Shown: one piece after another, positions 9,115 through 16,587 of the stretch
Position numbering within the stretch: position 1 is the stretch's first letter
Layout of the letters: each line of letters opens with the position of its first letter
Source: an uncultured Dorea sp.
GTDB lineage: Bacteria; Bacillota; Clostridia; Lachnospirales; Lachnospiraceae
DNA length: 64,000 nucleotides
NCBI GenBank assembly: GCA_900543415.1
Contig: UQRE01000008.1
Coordinates: 1-64,000, forward strand
Direction of reading: 5' to 3'
Translations under genes and position numbers: made by a program
Notes under the pieces: model-generated
Seen by the model: the letters and a program-made list of their open reading frames with translations, nothing else
What the model was told of the DNA's origin: nothing
Database searches by the model: none

Positions 9115-9738
9115 TTACTTCTTCAGGTCTGGGTTGAGCTCGTAGAACTTCTTTTCAACACCGGACATTTTCTTTGGTGTTTTTCCGTTCTGTCTCTGCC
9201 CCCATGATTTTCCTTTGGTTTCGTCCTCATCTTCGTATGGATCCGTAGCATCCTTCTTGAACTGAGGATATTTTTTTACTACTTTTTCGATAGCATCTTC
9301 AAGGTCAAGATCTTCGTCCGCTTCCATGTAAGCTCTGGCCAAAGCTGTTACATCATCAACAGAGTCCTTTGACACACCAGCTTCATAACATGCAACCTTC
9401 GCCTCTAACTTAGAAGCTTTGCTGATTGCTTCAGCTTTTTCTGTGTCTTCTTCCTTGCTGTTTTCTCCGGATTCTTCATGTCCGTCAGGCTTCTTCGTAG
9501 ACTTTTTCTGCTGCTCTCTCTGCCACTTGCGTTTTTCTCTAGCAAGGCGTTTCTTTACAGTCTCGTCCACATCTTTTTGAGTAAATTTCTTTTCCTCTTC
9601 CCCGTCTTCGTCCGACTCATCGTCGTCCTGGTCGTCACCGTCGCCGGAATCTTCTCCGTCAGTTTCACCTTCATCTTCTCCAGCAAATAACTGTAGATCA
9701 AGTGTCTGGTATTTTTTCTTCATGTTCATGTACTTCAT
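9115..9738 (-). CDS. Scaffolding protein
   Basis: A 207-residue, extremely charged protein (a D/E-rich block at residues 20-55, then K/E/R coiled coil) just before the capsid gene, characteristic of siphophage scaffolds. The N-terminus of 19 residues ends in DLQLFA, exactly as in the capsid protein and with the same 18-residue leader length, so both may be cut after Phe18. The acidic middle is low complexity. It guides procapsid assembly and leaves before or during DNA packaging. Confidence 0.9.
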   Translation of the reverse strand: MKYMNMKKKYQTLDLQLFAGEDEGETDGEDSGDGDDQDDDESDEDGEEEKKFTQKDVDETVKKRLAREKRKWQREQQKKSTKKPDGHEESGENSKEEDTEKAEAISKASKLEAKVACYEAGVSKDSVDDVTALARAYMEADEDLDLEDAIEKVVKKYPQFKKDATDPYEDEDETKGKSWGQRQNGKTPKKMSGVEKKFYELNPDLKK

Positions 9739-9789
9739 TTTTAGTACCTTCCTTTCCTTAAGCCGTTTAACGCCCGTTCGGCGACCGTA

Positions 9790-10080
9790 TTACTGTATTT
9801 GTACGTATTCCTCTCCATAAGCATCTTGAATGTCACTTACGGCAATAAAAAAAGAATCAATCAGCAGTTTCCCCTGTTCTGAAAGATTCTCATATTCCAT
9901 CCTAATATGCCCGCTCTCTACTTCTGCAGATATCTCATCATCTGTCAAAACACTGAGCGAGTGCACCAACCCTTGTGCTAATGCCGACACCGCAGCGCAC
10001 ACAATATCTTTCCCTCTCTCCGCATATCCAGCATGTCCTTTTACAGTCAAGCTGTTCTGCGTGATATGTACCTCAATCAA
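9790..10080 (-). CDS. Prp-like ribosomal-processing cysteine protease, phage-encoded
   Basis: The 96-residue product (TTG start at 10078-10080, AAAGGAG nine bases upstream; an in-frame ATG ten codons earlier has no ribosome site) matches Prp: the signature KGHAGYAERGKDIVCAAVSAL carries the predicted catalytic His16 and Cys28, with the same 12-residue spacing as His22/Cys34 of Staphylococcus aureus Prp. Host Prp removes the N-terminus of ribosomal L27 at a LNLQFF/A site, and host Prp also trims phage 80alpha capsid and scaffold. Here the gene stands directly upstream of scaffold and capsid genes that carry LQLF/A sites, so a dedicated procapsid protease is the natural reading. Confidence 0.88.
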   Translation of the reverse strand: MIEVHITQNSLTVKGHAGYAERGKDIVCAAVSALAQGLVHSLSVLTDDEISAEVESGHIRMEYENLSEQGKLLIDSFFIAVSDIQDAYGEEYVQIQ

Positions 10081-10146
10081 ATAGCACCACTCCTTTACTA
10101 TCCCGGTCATTCCCCACCGGTGGGAGATAACTGGATCACCGCCTTC

Positions 10147-10437
10147 CTACTTTTCAAAAAGTTCCGGATTGTCCTTCTGCAACATGTAGAATGCATTGCC
10201 AAGTTTCTCAACCTGTTTTTCTTTCAACCCAATACCATACATCTCATCCAATGCATGAATCAATTCATGAAGAAGCGTCGATTTTTTCTGCTCTTCTGAT
10301 GCATCTACGTTTAAAAAAATTTTTTCCGGAAGATAATGAATCTGTCCGTACAGATCTCCACCGTTATCGTGCAGGTTTGCAGTTTCTTCCACTGTATACT
10401 CCTTATACAGTACTTTTATTTTTCCAGGTATTTTCAT
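10147..10437 (-). CDS. Small HExxH metallopeptidase (ImmA/IrrE-like)
   Basis: The start ATG at 10435-10437 is chosen because AAAGGAGGGAAA precedes it; the frame continues further upstream without a site. The 96-residue protein has the zinc motif HELIH at residues 57-61 followed by ALDE, typical of small ImmA/IrrE-type metallopeptidases. It is in the head operon between the MuF/59-aa genes and the Prp-like protease, not in the lysogeny region, so a role in morphogenesis or toxin processing is as likely as repressor cleavage. The substrate is unknown. Confidence 0.7.
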   Translation of the reverse strand: MKIPGKIKVLYKEYTVEETANLHDNGGDLYGQIHYLPEKIFLNVDASEEQKKSTLLHELIHALDEMYGIGLKEKQVEKLGNAFYMLQKDNPELFEK

Positions 10438-10465
10438 ACACTTTCCCTCCTTTCTTAAAAATGGG

Positions 10466-10502
10466 TATAAAAATACCACAGACCTTTTCGACCCGTGGTA
10501 TT
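10466..10502 (-). terminator. Hairpin with U tract inside the head operon
   Basis: On the minus strand, AATACCAC pairs with GTGGTATT (arms 10495-10502 and 10472-10479), with inner partial pairing and a TTTTTAT run after it. It overlaps the stop codon of the 59-aa gene. It could cut transcription between the terminase-portal-MuF block and the protease-scaffold-capsid block. Confidence 0.6.
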
Positions 10503-10680
10503 AGTAATTATGCCATTTACACTTTTTACAAATTTTTTCCCATTCAGATTTCTTTTTAAATCTTTCCGGTACGCTGTCTTTCTTCAACATTCCGTCAACA
10601 GCGTCTGAATTTTCTATACAATCAATATTTTCAATTTTTTCATCCACCAACGGACACATTACATAATCAGGACCGTTCAC
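10501..10680 (-). CDS. Unknown 59-aa protein overlapping the MuF-toxin gene
   Basis: The gene starts with GTG at 10678-10680, nine bases after GGAGG, inside the 3' end of the minor-capsid gene (14-base overlap), which implies coupled translation. The product is charged, with Cys9, Cys21 and a CKKC pair near the C-terminus (ending ICKKCKWHNY). I do not recognise a family. Its place right after a toxin-like C-terminus makes it a candidate immunity protein, but small zinc-binding phage proteins are common in late operons and this is only a guess. Confidence 0.6.
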   Translation of the reverse strand: MNGPDYVMCPLVDEKIENIDCIENSDAVDGMLKKDSVPERFKKKSEWEKICKKCKWHNY

Positions 10681-12241
10681 GTTTTAACACCTCCATTGCT
10701 TTTCTTGTAGCGTCGTCATATTGTCCTTTCTTGAACGCTGTTCTTATGTGTCTTTTCTCGTTATCCACATAAGCTGCCCCATCATCGCTGAAATAATTAG
10801 TATATTTCCCATTCCATTTTGTCACAGAAAATCTTGCATTTTCGATATACTCTTTCGCTTCTTTTTCCGTTACCTCGTGTTGTCTTTCTCCATTAATATG
10901 CGTATCATCAAAGGATAGCTCTTTTGTATCCGGAATGTTAGGCTTCAGATTTATCTCTCCTCTCATCCCGGTCTCTTTCATCTCTGATATTATCTTATCA
11001 TTTTTCGCTTTTTCTGCAAGCTCTTTCTGATATTTTTTATTTGTAGCAACAGCTCTTGCGCTCACGCCTTTATCAAACCCAACTACCTGCTCCCGGTCTC
11101 TCCTACGATGCAAATTCTTATGCCCATCCACATAGCTTTTCAACTGTGACTCTTTTGATTTTAATCTCACAGATGCTTCCTCAAATGCATCCGGATCCCC
11201 AAGCTCATCAAACAGCATACACTCCCGTTTCTGCTTTCGTACTTCTCGTTCTAGTGCTCTTTGTACTTGTGTCTGTTTATATAGGCGATTGTTCGCATCC
11301 ATATCTTCTGTCGGAAAATGTCGCTGTATATTCACACCTGGGACGAATGGAAATTTATGATGCCCACAGTTGATTCCAAGTATTCCATCCGGTTCTCCAT
11401 AGCTCGAAGAATTCCACGGGTAATACCGTATCTTCCTTCCGTTTAGATCTTCCGTTGTTCCGCTTGTGTTATCCAAAGAAAATATTTTCCCCTGGTCTTT
11501 TGCGCATTTTGGACGTGCACCGGAATGACTGTCTATCTGAATCAGGTTCACTCCCATGTCTTCACATCTTGCAATCTGTACTTCATTCGCCACACTTCCG
11601 GCAGTCGTACGCATTGCCATATTAACATAAGCTTCCGGCGTCCAGTTCCTACCACGCTTATCAACGAAACCTGTAATACCATTGTCATTAAACTGCCTGA
11701 TTGTCTTTCGTAATGCCTGTTGCCTAGACTCTGCACCTGTGATAACAGCACCAGTATTATTATTCATAATCTTCAGCGCTTCTTCTGCAGTGTTCTGAAC
11801 AAGTGTTTTAAAAGCCTCTTGTGCTTTATGCAGCATCGTAGTGTTCGTAAGATTCAAAGAGTCCTTTGCCTGTTTCCGAAGATTATGCATGACTCTCTTT
11901 ACACTTTTACTCTTCTCTGCATCAACAACCTCACCTATTAACCGCTGTCTAGCCAGATATTGAAAGCCGGGATCTGTATTTTTAATAGCTTCTTCTGCCA
12001 TATCGTTCAACATTCGCTCAGCTGCTGTCTGGCTAAGTCCGGACATCTGCGCAATTATCTTGATATTTTCTTTATTAAGCTTTCCAATCTCTGCAAGTTT
12101 CTGCATCAACCATCTATCTGTATCAATCGGTTGCTCCCAATCTCTGAGGTGCCTTGCGATATTCTGCATGAGTCGCGCTTCCAAGTCTATGTAGACGCTA
12201 TCTATCGTCTCCGCTTTCTGCTGGTTCTTCAGAAGATTCAT
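10667..12241 (-). CDS. Minor capsid protein (MuF/Phage_min_cap2) with toxin-50-like C-terminus
   Basis: The 524-residue protein begins with a helical Phage_min_cap2/MuF-type domain (residues ~1-330, with the conserved GINCGHHKFPFVPG and ARCEDMGVNLIQIDSHSGARPKCA stretches). A K/E/R-rich linker follows. The last ~82 residues (from SFDDTHINGERQHEV to the end) resemble the polymorphic toxin type 50 domain that is known fused to MuF proteins. MuF proteins sit inside the capsid near the portal and enter the cell with DNA, so the toxin part could act in the new host. It overlaps the portal gene by 44 bases and has GAGGTAAAGG before the ATG. Confidence 0.82.
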   Translation of the reverse strand: MNLLKNQQKAETIDSVYIDLEARLMQNIARHLRDWEQPIDTDRWLMQKLAEIGKLNKENIKIIAQMSGLSQTAAERMLNDMAEEAIKNTDPGFQYLARQRLIGEVVDAEKSKSVKRVMHNLRKQAKDSLNLTNTTMLHKAQEAFKTLVQNTAEEALKIMNNNTGAVITGAESRQQALRKTIRQFNDNGITGFVDKRGRNWTPEAYVNMAMRTTAGSVANEVQIARCEDMGVNLIQIDSHSGARPKCAKDQGKIFSLDNTSGTTEDLNGRKIRYYPWNSSSYGEPDGILGINCGHHKFPFVPGVNIQRHFPTEDMDANNRLYKQTQVQRALEREVRKQKRECMLFDELGDPDAFEEASVRLKSKESQLKSYVDGHKNLHRRRDREQVVGFDKGVSARAVATNKKYQKELAEKAKNDKIISEMKETGMRGEINLKPNIPDTKELSFDDTHINGERQHEVTEKEAKEYIENARFSVTKWNGKYTNYFSDDGAAYVDNEKRHIRTAFKKGQYDDATRKAMEVLKRERS

Positions 12242-13685
12242 CCTTTACCTCACCTTCCTCTTGATCCGACTCATCAACTTCCTCTTCCTCAGCCTTTTCA
12301 TCTCCCATATCTGTCCAGTCCACGTCTTGCCCGGTGATTTGATTATCTCCTGCAATCCGTTCAAGCTCTTTCATTGCTTCCTCTTCGGTGCACTTGTTAA
12401 TCTCCATAATTGCCGTAAGTTTAGACCGAAGACCACCTTGTACGAGCTTTATGTTCTTGTCGATTGTAGTGTTTGTATCTTCGATGATGGAATCATCAAA
12501 GTCAATAGACACTTCCACTTCTCCTCCTGCATCTAGGAATGCGATAGCTTCAACCATGCCTATCAATGCAGAATTAACTATAATCGCATTCTTCTGCCGG
12601 TTCTGGTACAGGTCCGACTTATCCGAAATAACCTCAGTAGCTGTCTTAACTCTGGAAGAATCGAACTGATATCTACCGGTTCCCAAGCCCGTCTTAAGTG
12701 CCAATACATCCAAACTTCTTTGCACTGCAAGCTCATGCTCATTTGCCCTGATCGACATATCCACTTCTGTAAGTTTCAAATTACTATCCCTATCTCCCGG
12801 CATTTGGTAATACACTGTATCGCTTGCATCGAATGCTGGAGCAGCCACACCGTCCTTCTCCATCTGCTTTTTTGCAAAGGATATCGGGACCAATATTCTT
12901 TTTCTACCTAGCACAAACTCATTCATGTATGAGTCATAGACAAGATCGCATCCTTTCAGCTGATCGATCGCGTTTGCAAATACAGATACGCCCAGTGGAC
13001 TATCCAAATCTATATTGTTGCAGATGTTTGGAGTTATTATCTGAAACAAAGGCTTATCATATCCTGTAGGAACCAACGGAATCACACCTTCCGGAGGGTC
13101 AAGTTCCTTATTCTCTTTCCGGTCAATATACCTATTTTCGATATAGTAATGTTCTGAATCCTCCTCATCATCAACTTTCCCAAGTCTGTGAATCTGCAAA
13201 TAAAGAACTTCTTTCCCGTCAATCAAACGAACAGAGCCAAAGGCGCATTCTGTAATGTCTCCATTGTCCCAAGATAACGGGTAGATCATATCTGCACGGA
13301 TATAGTCAATCATCACTTCTTCTCCGTCCAAATACTCTACGATAGCCCCTGTTCCGAGTGCAAATGCCATCTCTATTAGCTGGTTAGCGCGCACAAGGAA
13401 ATTGTTGTTATCGAGCACTTCCTGTAAACGTTTTTCGTAGTTTCCTGCTTTTATCGCTACCTTTTCATTTAATAGCAGATTCGCCCAATCTTCACATACT
13501 TTCTTGGCCATTCCGAGCTTATACCGTTCTTCTTCTTTAGTGACGACACCATTGAATACTTTGTACTTGTGGAACCTTTCCACATCATTTTGATACCATT
13601 CTAACCACTCAAGGATATGGCTATAGGTCTCGTCCGTAGCTGTATTATATTTATTTTCAACCAACCACTCTCTTATCTCATCCAT
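12198..13685 (-). CDS. Portal protein (SPP1 gp6-like)
   Basis: The 495-residue protein fits the SPP1-type portal family: WLEWYQNDVERFHKYK near the N-terminus, a conserved central LGVSVFANAIDQLKGCDLVYDS stretch, and an acidic, E/D-rich C-terminal tail of ~40 residues. It forms the dodecameric DNA gate and terminase dock. ATG 13683-13685 follows AGGAGAG; a TTG one codon earlier is possible. It lies between large terminase and MuF genes as usual. Confidence 0.92.
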   Translation of the reverse strand: MDEIREWLVENKYNTATDETYSHILEWLEWYQNDVERFHKYKVFNGVVTKEEERYKLGMAKKVCEDWANLLLNEKVAIKAGNYEKRLQEVLDNNNFLVRANQLIEMAFALGTGAIVEYLDGEEVMIDYIRADMIYPLSWDNGDITECAFGSVRLIDGKEVLYLQIHRLGKVDDEEDSEHYYIENRYIDRKENKELDPPEGVIPLVPTGYDKPLFQIITPNICNNIDLDSPLGVSVFANAIDQLKGCDLVYDSYMNEFVLGRKRILVPISFAKKQMEKDGVAAPAFDASDTVYYQMPGDRDSNLKLTEVDMSIRANEHELAVQRSLDVLALKTGLGTGRYQFDSSRVKTATEVISDKSDLYQNRQKNAIIVNSALIGMVEAIAFLDAGGEVEVSIDFDDSIIEDTNTTIDKNIKLVQGGLRSKLTAIMEINKCTEEEAMKELERIAGDNQITGQDVDWTDMGDEKAEEEEVDESDQEEGEVKDESSEEPAESGDDR

Positions 13686-13696
13686 CAATCTCTCTC

Positions 13697-15007
13697 CTAT
13701 GCTGAAATGTACAAGATATCGTCCTGTACACTTTCAGTGCTATACTCCGTGCTGTCCAAGCTGTCCACGTTCATAAGTCCATCATCCAGTCGGACATCCA
13801 TGTTCTTCTTTTTATCGTCATAACAAGCGTTCTCAAAGGCTTCTATGATGTGCTTGCAGTGACTCATTATTTTCCATCTGTTCTGTGCAATCAGGCTATT
13901 GTAAAATGCGATACGGTCATTGATAGAACCCTTTATTGCATTCTTGATATCTATTCCTACATGAGCCTGAGCACATGCCATTTCAAGTCCGGCAATCAGC
14001 GTCTGTTCTGCGCTATCACAGTAAGCTTCGTATACTTTATATTTGCTTTGAGCGCGCCTTACAAAATCTATAAAATCATCCTGAAGCTGTTTCGGATTAA
14101 TCCGCTCCTTGCAATAATACTCATCCAGTACGGCCACCTGCTTATATCCCCTTGTAAATCCTGTGAGGGTAAAAGAATGAGCCGACTTCGTTCCACCGAA
14201 ATCGACTCCGATTGTCGCATATATGATCTCGTTCTCTTTCATCCATTTCGGATCCACAAGATATTGTTTCACATTATCCGCAAATTGCTGATAAATCAGT
14301 CCGTCTGCAGCAACCCACAATCCCAGAATAAAGCGCTTGTAGAATACACTTCCTGGACTCCACGCTCTGCGATATGCTTCCTTTCGATCAACGGATAATG
14401 TTAGGTTATCATCCATCACAAAGTGCAACCTGTAAACACGCTTCTCTGTTGCCTTATCTATGAATTCCTCTTTGATGTAAGCATGAGGTCCTTCTGGGTT
14501 ACAGTTCATCCAGACCTTCCAACCATCAACAGAACATCGACCAATAGCCTGGTCGATGAAGCTTCTTGGAAAAAGAGCTGCTTCATCAAGGTATGCTCCG
14601 GCAGCCGTCAAGCCCTGCAATGCATCCTGTGCAGCTTCTGTATTGGCTCCATATAAGTAATACACATTACTGCCGATCTCTATCCTTGCATCAGTTCCAG
14701 AACGGATATAGGTGTAAGACCAGCCCCATGCTTCCAGTATCTGCAGCATAGGCCTGACCACATTCTTCTTTAATGCGCCCATCGTCTTTCCTGCAAGGAT
14801 AAATGATTCTCCCTCGAACATCTCTTGCGACCATGTGAGAAAGCCAATGATACAGGCTATCGTTTTCCCTGATCGAATGGATCCATCTGCAATCACAAAA
14901 TCGTTCTCAGAAGATACAAGCCCAGGCCTCCACCAATGAATAAGTCTTTGCTGTTGCTTTGAAAATGGTTTAAACTTAAACTTATTCGGTCTTCTCTTCG
15001 CCTTCAT
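13697..15007 (-). CDS. Terminase large subunit (PBSX type)
   Basis: The 436-residue packaging motor has an ATPase half with Walker A GSIRSGKT at about residues 42-49 and Walker B AYLDEA near residue 138, and a nuclease half with the metal-binding IGVDFGGTKSAHSF near residue 265. This is the PBSX/SPP1-like TerL group, usually headful packaging. The start is taken at ATG 15005-15007, nine bases after AGGAG; three residues upstream is another ATG without proper spacing. It overlaps the small-subunit gene. Confidence 0.95.
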   Translation of the reverse strand: MKAKRRPNKFKFKPFSKQQQRLIHWWRPGLVSSENDFVIADGSIRSGKTIACIIGFLTWSQEMFEGESFILAGKTMGALKKNVVRPMLQILEAWGWSYTYIRSGTDARIEIGSNVYYLYGANTEAAQDALQGLTAAGAYLDEAALFPRSFIDQAIGRCSVDGWKVWMNCNPEGPHAYIKEEFIDKATEKRVYRLHFVMDDNLTLSVDRKEAYRRAWSPGSVFYKRFILGLWVAADGLIYQQFADNVKQYLVDPKWMKENEIIYATIGVDFGGTKSAHSFTLTGFTRGYKQVAVLDEYYCKERINPKQLQDDFIDFVRRAQSKYKVYEAYCDSAEQTLIAGLEMACAQAHVGIDIKNAIKGSINDRIAFYNSLIAQNRWKIMSHCKHIIEAFENACYDDKKKNMDVRLDDGLMNVDSLDSTEYSTESVQDDILYISA

Positions 15008-15491
15008 TCTCGCCATCTCCTACATTGTCAAAAAGTTCTTCCAAATCTTCCTGCGTAGGTCGCATCGCTTTCAAGAAGTTCTGTATGTTCTCATCATTGC
15101 TATCATCGTTTCCAACTTCAAGATCACGGGCTCTCTTCGCACGTTCTGTTCGGATCCGTTGCTCTTCATCGTCTCTTTCTGTCTGATTGCTTTGTCCTGC
15201 ATACTTAGCAATAGCTTCATACGCTTTCACATTCCCAGCAAGCCCCTCTTTGATCATTGCCATATTTAAAGCCGATTCCAAAGTACACTCAATACCAAGC
15301 GCATCTAGAACCGGCTTCCATTCTTCGCTATCTATTTTAGCAGTCAAAAGCATGTTCAGCGTCTTCCGGAAATCTGCTTTCCGGCGCCTCGCTTCTCCGC
15401 TTGCTTTACCACCTTTTATTGCAATCTCCCGTAGTTCCCCCGTGGTTCGATTGCCAAATCCTTTATCTTTTATGTTTTCATAATTCGCCAC
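14982..15491 (-). CDS. Terminase small subunit-like protein
   Basis: A 169-residue protein immediately before TerL, overlapping it by 26 bases. It has a basic N-terminal part with the KGG stress-protein-like turn (IAIKGGKASGEARRRK), a helical middle (ALNMAMIKEGLAGNVKAYEAIAKYAG) typical of KGG-type small terminases, and an acidic tail. It starts with GTG after GGTGGTGG. It should recognise the pac site. Confidence 0.8.
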   Translation of the reverse strand: MANYENIKDKGFGNRTTGELREIAIKGGKASGEARRRKADFRKTLNMLLTAKIDSEEWKPVLDALGIECTLESALNMAMIKEGLAGNVKAYEAIAKYAGQSNQTERDDEEQRIRTERAKRARDLEVGNDDSNDENIQNFLKAMRPTQEDLEELFDNVGDGENEGEEKTE

Positions 15492-15514
15492 ACCACCACC
15501 TTCAATTCCAGTTA

Positions 15515-15567
15515 ATTATATAAAAATACAGTCCTGCCAGCTCCATAGGCGACCGCCGATTGCGACC
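15515..15567 (-). promoter_or_regulatory. Candidate late promoter with GGTCGC direct repeats
   Basis: A perfect -10 hexamer TATAAT (minus strand, 15515-15520) lies 24 bases before the small terminase start, with no -35 match at 17 bases, as expected for an activator-dependent late promoter. Two direct repeats GGTCGC (15549-15554 and 15562-15567, 13 bases apart) lie upstream and could bind the late regulator encoded at 15837-16280. This is inference from pattern only. Confidence 0.4.
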
Positions 15568-15627
15568 ACTAAGGAGTAAGGATGAAATGTAGATCCACTG
15601 GAGCTGTGCACGCTGTACGCTATGAAA

Positions 15628-15699
15628 TTGGATTGACAAGACTCGAACTTGTGACACATGGCTTATAAGGCCATCGCTCTACCACTGAGCTACAATCCA
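15628..15699 (-). tRNA. tRNA-Ile, anticodon UAU (phage-encoded)
   Basis: A 72-base cloverleaf can be folded fully by eye: acceptor TGGATTG/CAATCCA, D stem GCTC/GAGC, anticodon stem ATGGC/GCCAT around loop CTTATAA, T stem ACAAG/CTTGT around TTCGAGT, discriminator A; CCA is not encoded. The anticodon UAU reads AUA. Most bacteria read AUA with a lysidine-modified CAU tRNA, so a UAU tRNA is unusual. It stands between the early-region terminator and the terminase genes. Confidence 0.9.
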
Positions 15700-15713
15700 A
15701 TAGTTTTTTAAGC

Positions 15714-15744
15714 ACGAAAAAAAGACGCCAAGGCAGTAGCGTCT
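15714..15744 (-). terminator. Intrinsic terminator ending the early/middle transcript
   Basis: Minus-strand stem AGACGC (from 15744) and GCGTCT (to 15723) around a 10-base loop, followed by a T7 run. It separates the regulator/accessory gene block from the tRNA and packaging genes. Confidence 0.85.
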
Positions 15745-15836
15745 CTTTTACGACTTTTAAGAAGGTCCCAATCAACCTGCTCAAGAAGAGTTTCGTCCTT
15801 TTGCTTCTTCCTGATGATACTAGCATACACCCTTTT

Positions 15837-16280
15837 TTACTGAACTTCTATGAACTCTTTTGGAATCTCGAAATGTGCGAGTGCTTTTCCATGTATCTTA
15901 TGAATCCATCTCTCCGAATAATGCAGCTTCTCGGCTATCTCCCACCAATCAAGTCCGGCTATGTATCGATAAAAAAGCACATCCGACTCATTCTCGCTCT
16001 TTAGGTTCTTAATGCTCTTAACAATCTGCTGGTAGCATTTCACACGATAATGTCTTTCCGAGATAAGCTCCCTCTCTAACCTATCTAACTCTGCAACATA
16101 TCCCGATAAATCACTTGCTCCGGATCCATGAGGCATACCATCACTATTTAGTGACACTGAACATCTCATCGACCGTAGCTCTGCTATCTCTGTATTAATA
16201 CGATCTATTCGTCTGACATGTGCCCTATATTCACGCAGGTATTCTTTTTTCTTTTCATTCTCAATTTTGACACTGTCCAT
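15837..16280 (-). CDS. Late-gene regulator, sigma-like/ArpU-RinA type
   Basis: A 147-residue protein with a long N-terminal coiled region and a C-terminal helix-turn-helix (FYRYIAGLDWWEIAEKLHYSERWIHKIHGKAL), the sigma-70 region-4-like pattern of DUF1492/ArpU/RinA phage regulators. Such proteins are the last gene before the packaging module and switch on late transcription. Start ATG 16278-16280 follows GGGGG at eight bases. The neighbouring terminator, tRNA and candidate late promoter fit this role. Confidence 0.75.
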   Translation of the reverse strand: MDSVKIENEKKKEYLREYRAHVRRIDRINTEIAELRSMRCSVSLNSDGMPHGSGASDLSGYVAELDRLERELISERHYRVKCYQQIVKSIKNLKSENESDVLFYRYIAGLDWWEIAEKLHYSERWIHKIHGKALAHFEIPKEFIEVQ

Positions 16281-16587
16281 CACTATCGCCCCCTATCCCA
16301 TATTTGTCTGCAAAGTACTCCGCCACATCCATACTCTCCTGAAAGAGATCTATTGTCACCTTGTCGTCTCCGGATACCTCACCGGACTGCATGCCGGCAA
16401 GAAGCCGGCCTATCAGATCACGAACGGTCATGATCGTCACCTCTTTCTTTATACTGTAAGGCTTTCTCTCGAATCTCTCCCTTGCCTTGTCCGGTACCTT
16501 TCGCCCTTCCAGATCGTTGTAATGGTCGTTCTCTCTTATTTTCTGCCTGTGCCGGTCTTTGCTGTCTCTATGCACGATCATCACCAC
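16261..16587 (-). CDS. Hypothetical phage protein
   Basis: The frame gives 108 residues. A strong internal start is ATG 16429-16431, seven bases after GAGGTG, giving a 56-residue product MTVRDLIGRLLAGMQSGE; the preceding 52 residues are very basic (DRHRQKIRENDHYNDLEGRK) and may be a separate or extended N-terminus. No family is recognised. It overlaps the neighbours on both sides (20 bases each), a compact accessory-gene arrangement. Confidence 0.55.
   Translation of the reverse strand: MVMIVHRDSKDRHRQKIRENDHYNDLEGRKVPDKARERFERKPYSIKKEVTIMTVRDLIGRLLAGMQSGEVSGDDKVTIDLFQESMDVAEYFADKYGIGGDSDGQCQN

Noticed and set aside
10125..10136. Perfect palindrome CCCACCGGTGGG region before the Prp-like gene
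   Set aside because: Too short, without U tract or promoter context; not called as a terminator or operator.
15628..15699. tRNA at 15628-15699 as a former attachment site or host tRNA
   Set aside because: It is intact, lies in the middle of phage genes and has no integrase beside it.
15712..15830. Possible 40-aa minus-strand frame (starting GTG)
   Set aside because: No properly spaced ribosome site, and its end is the terminator stem before the tRNA.
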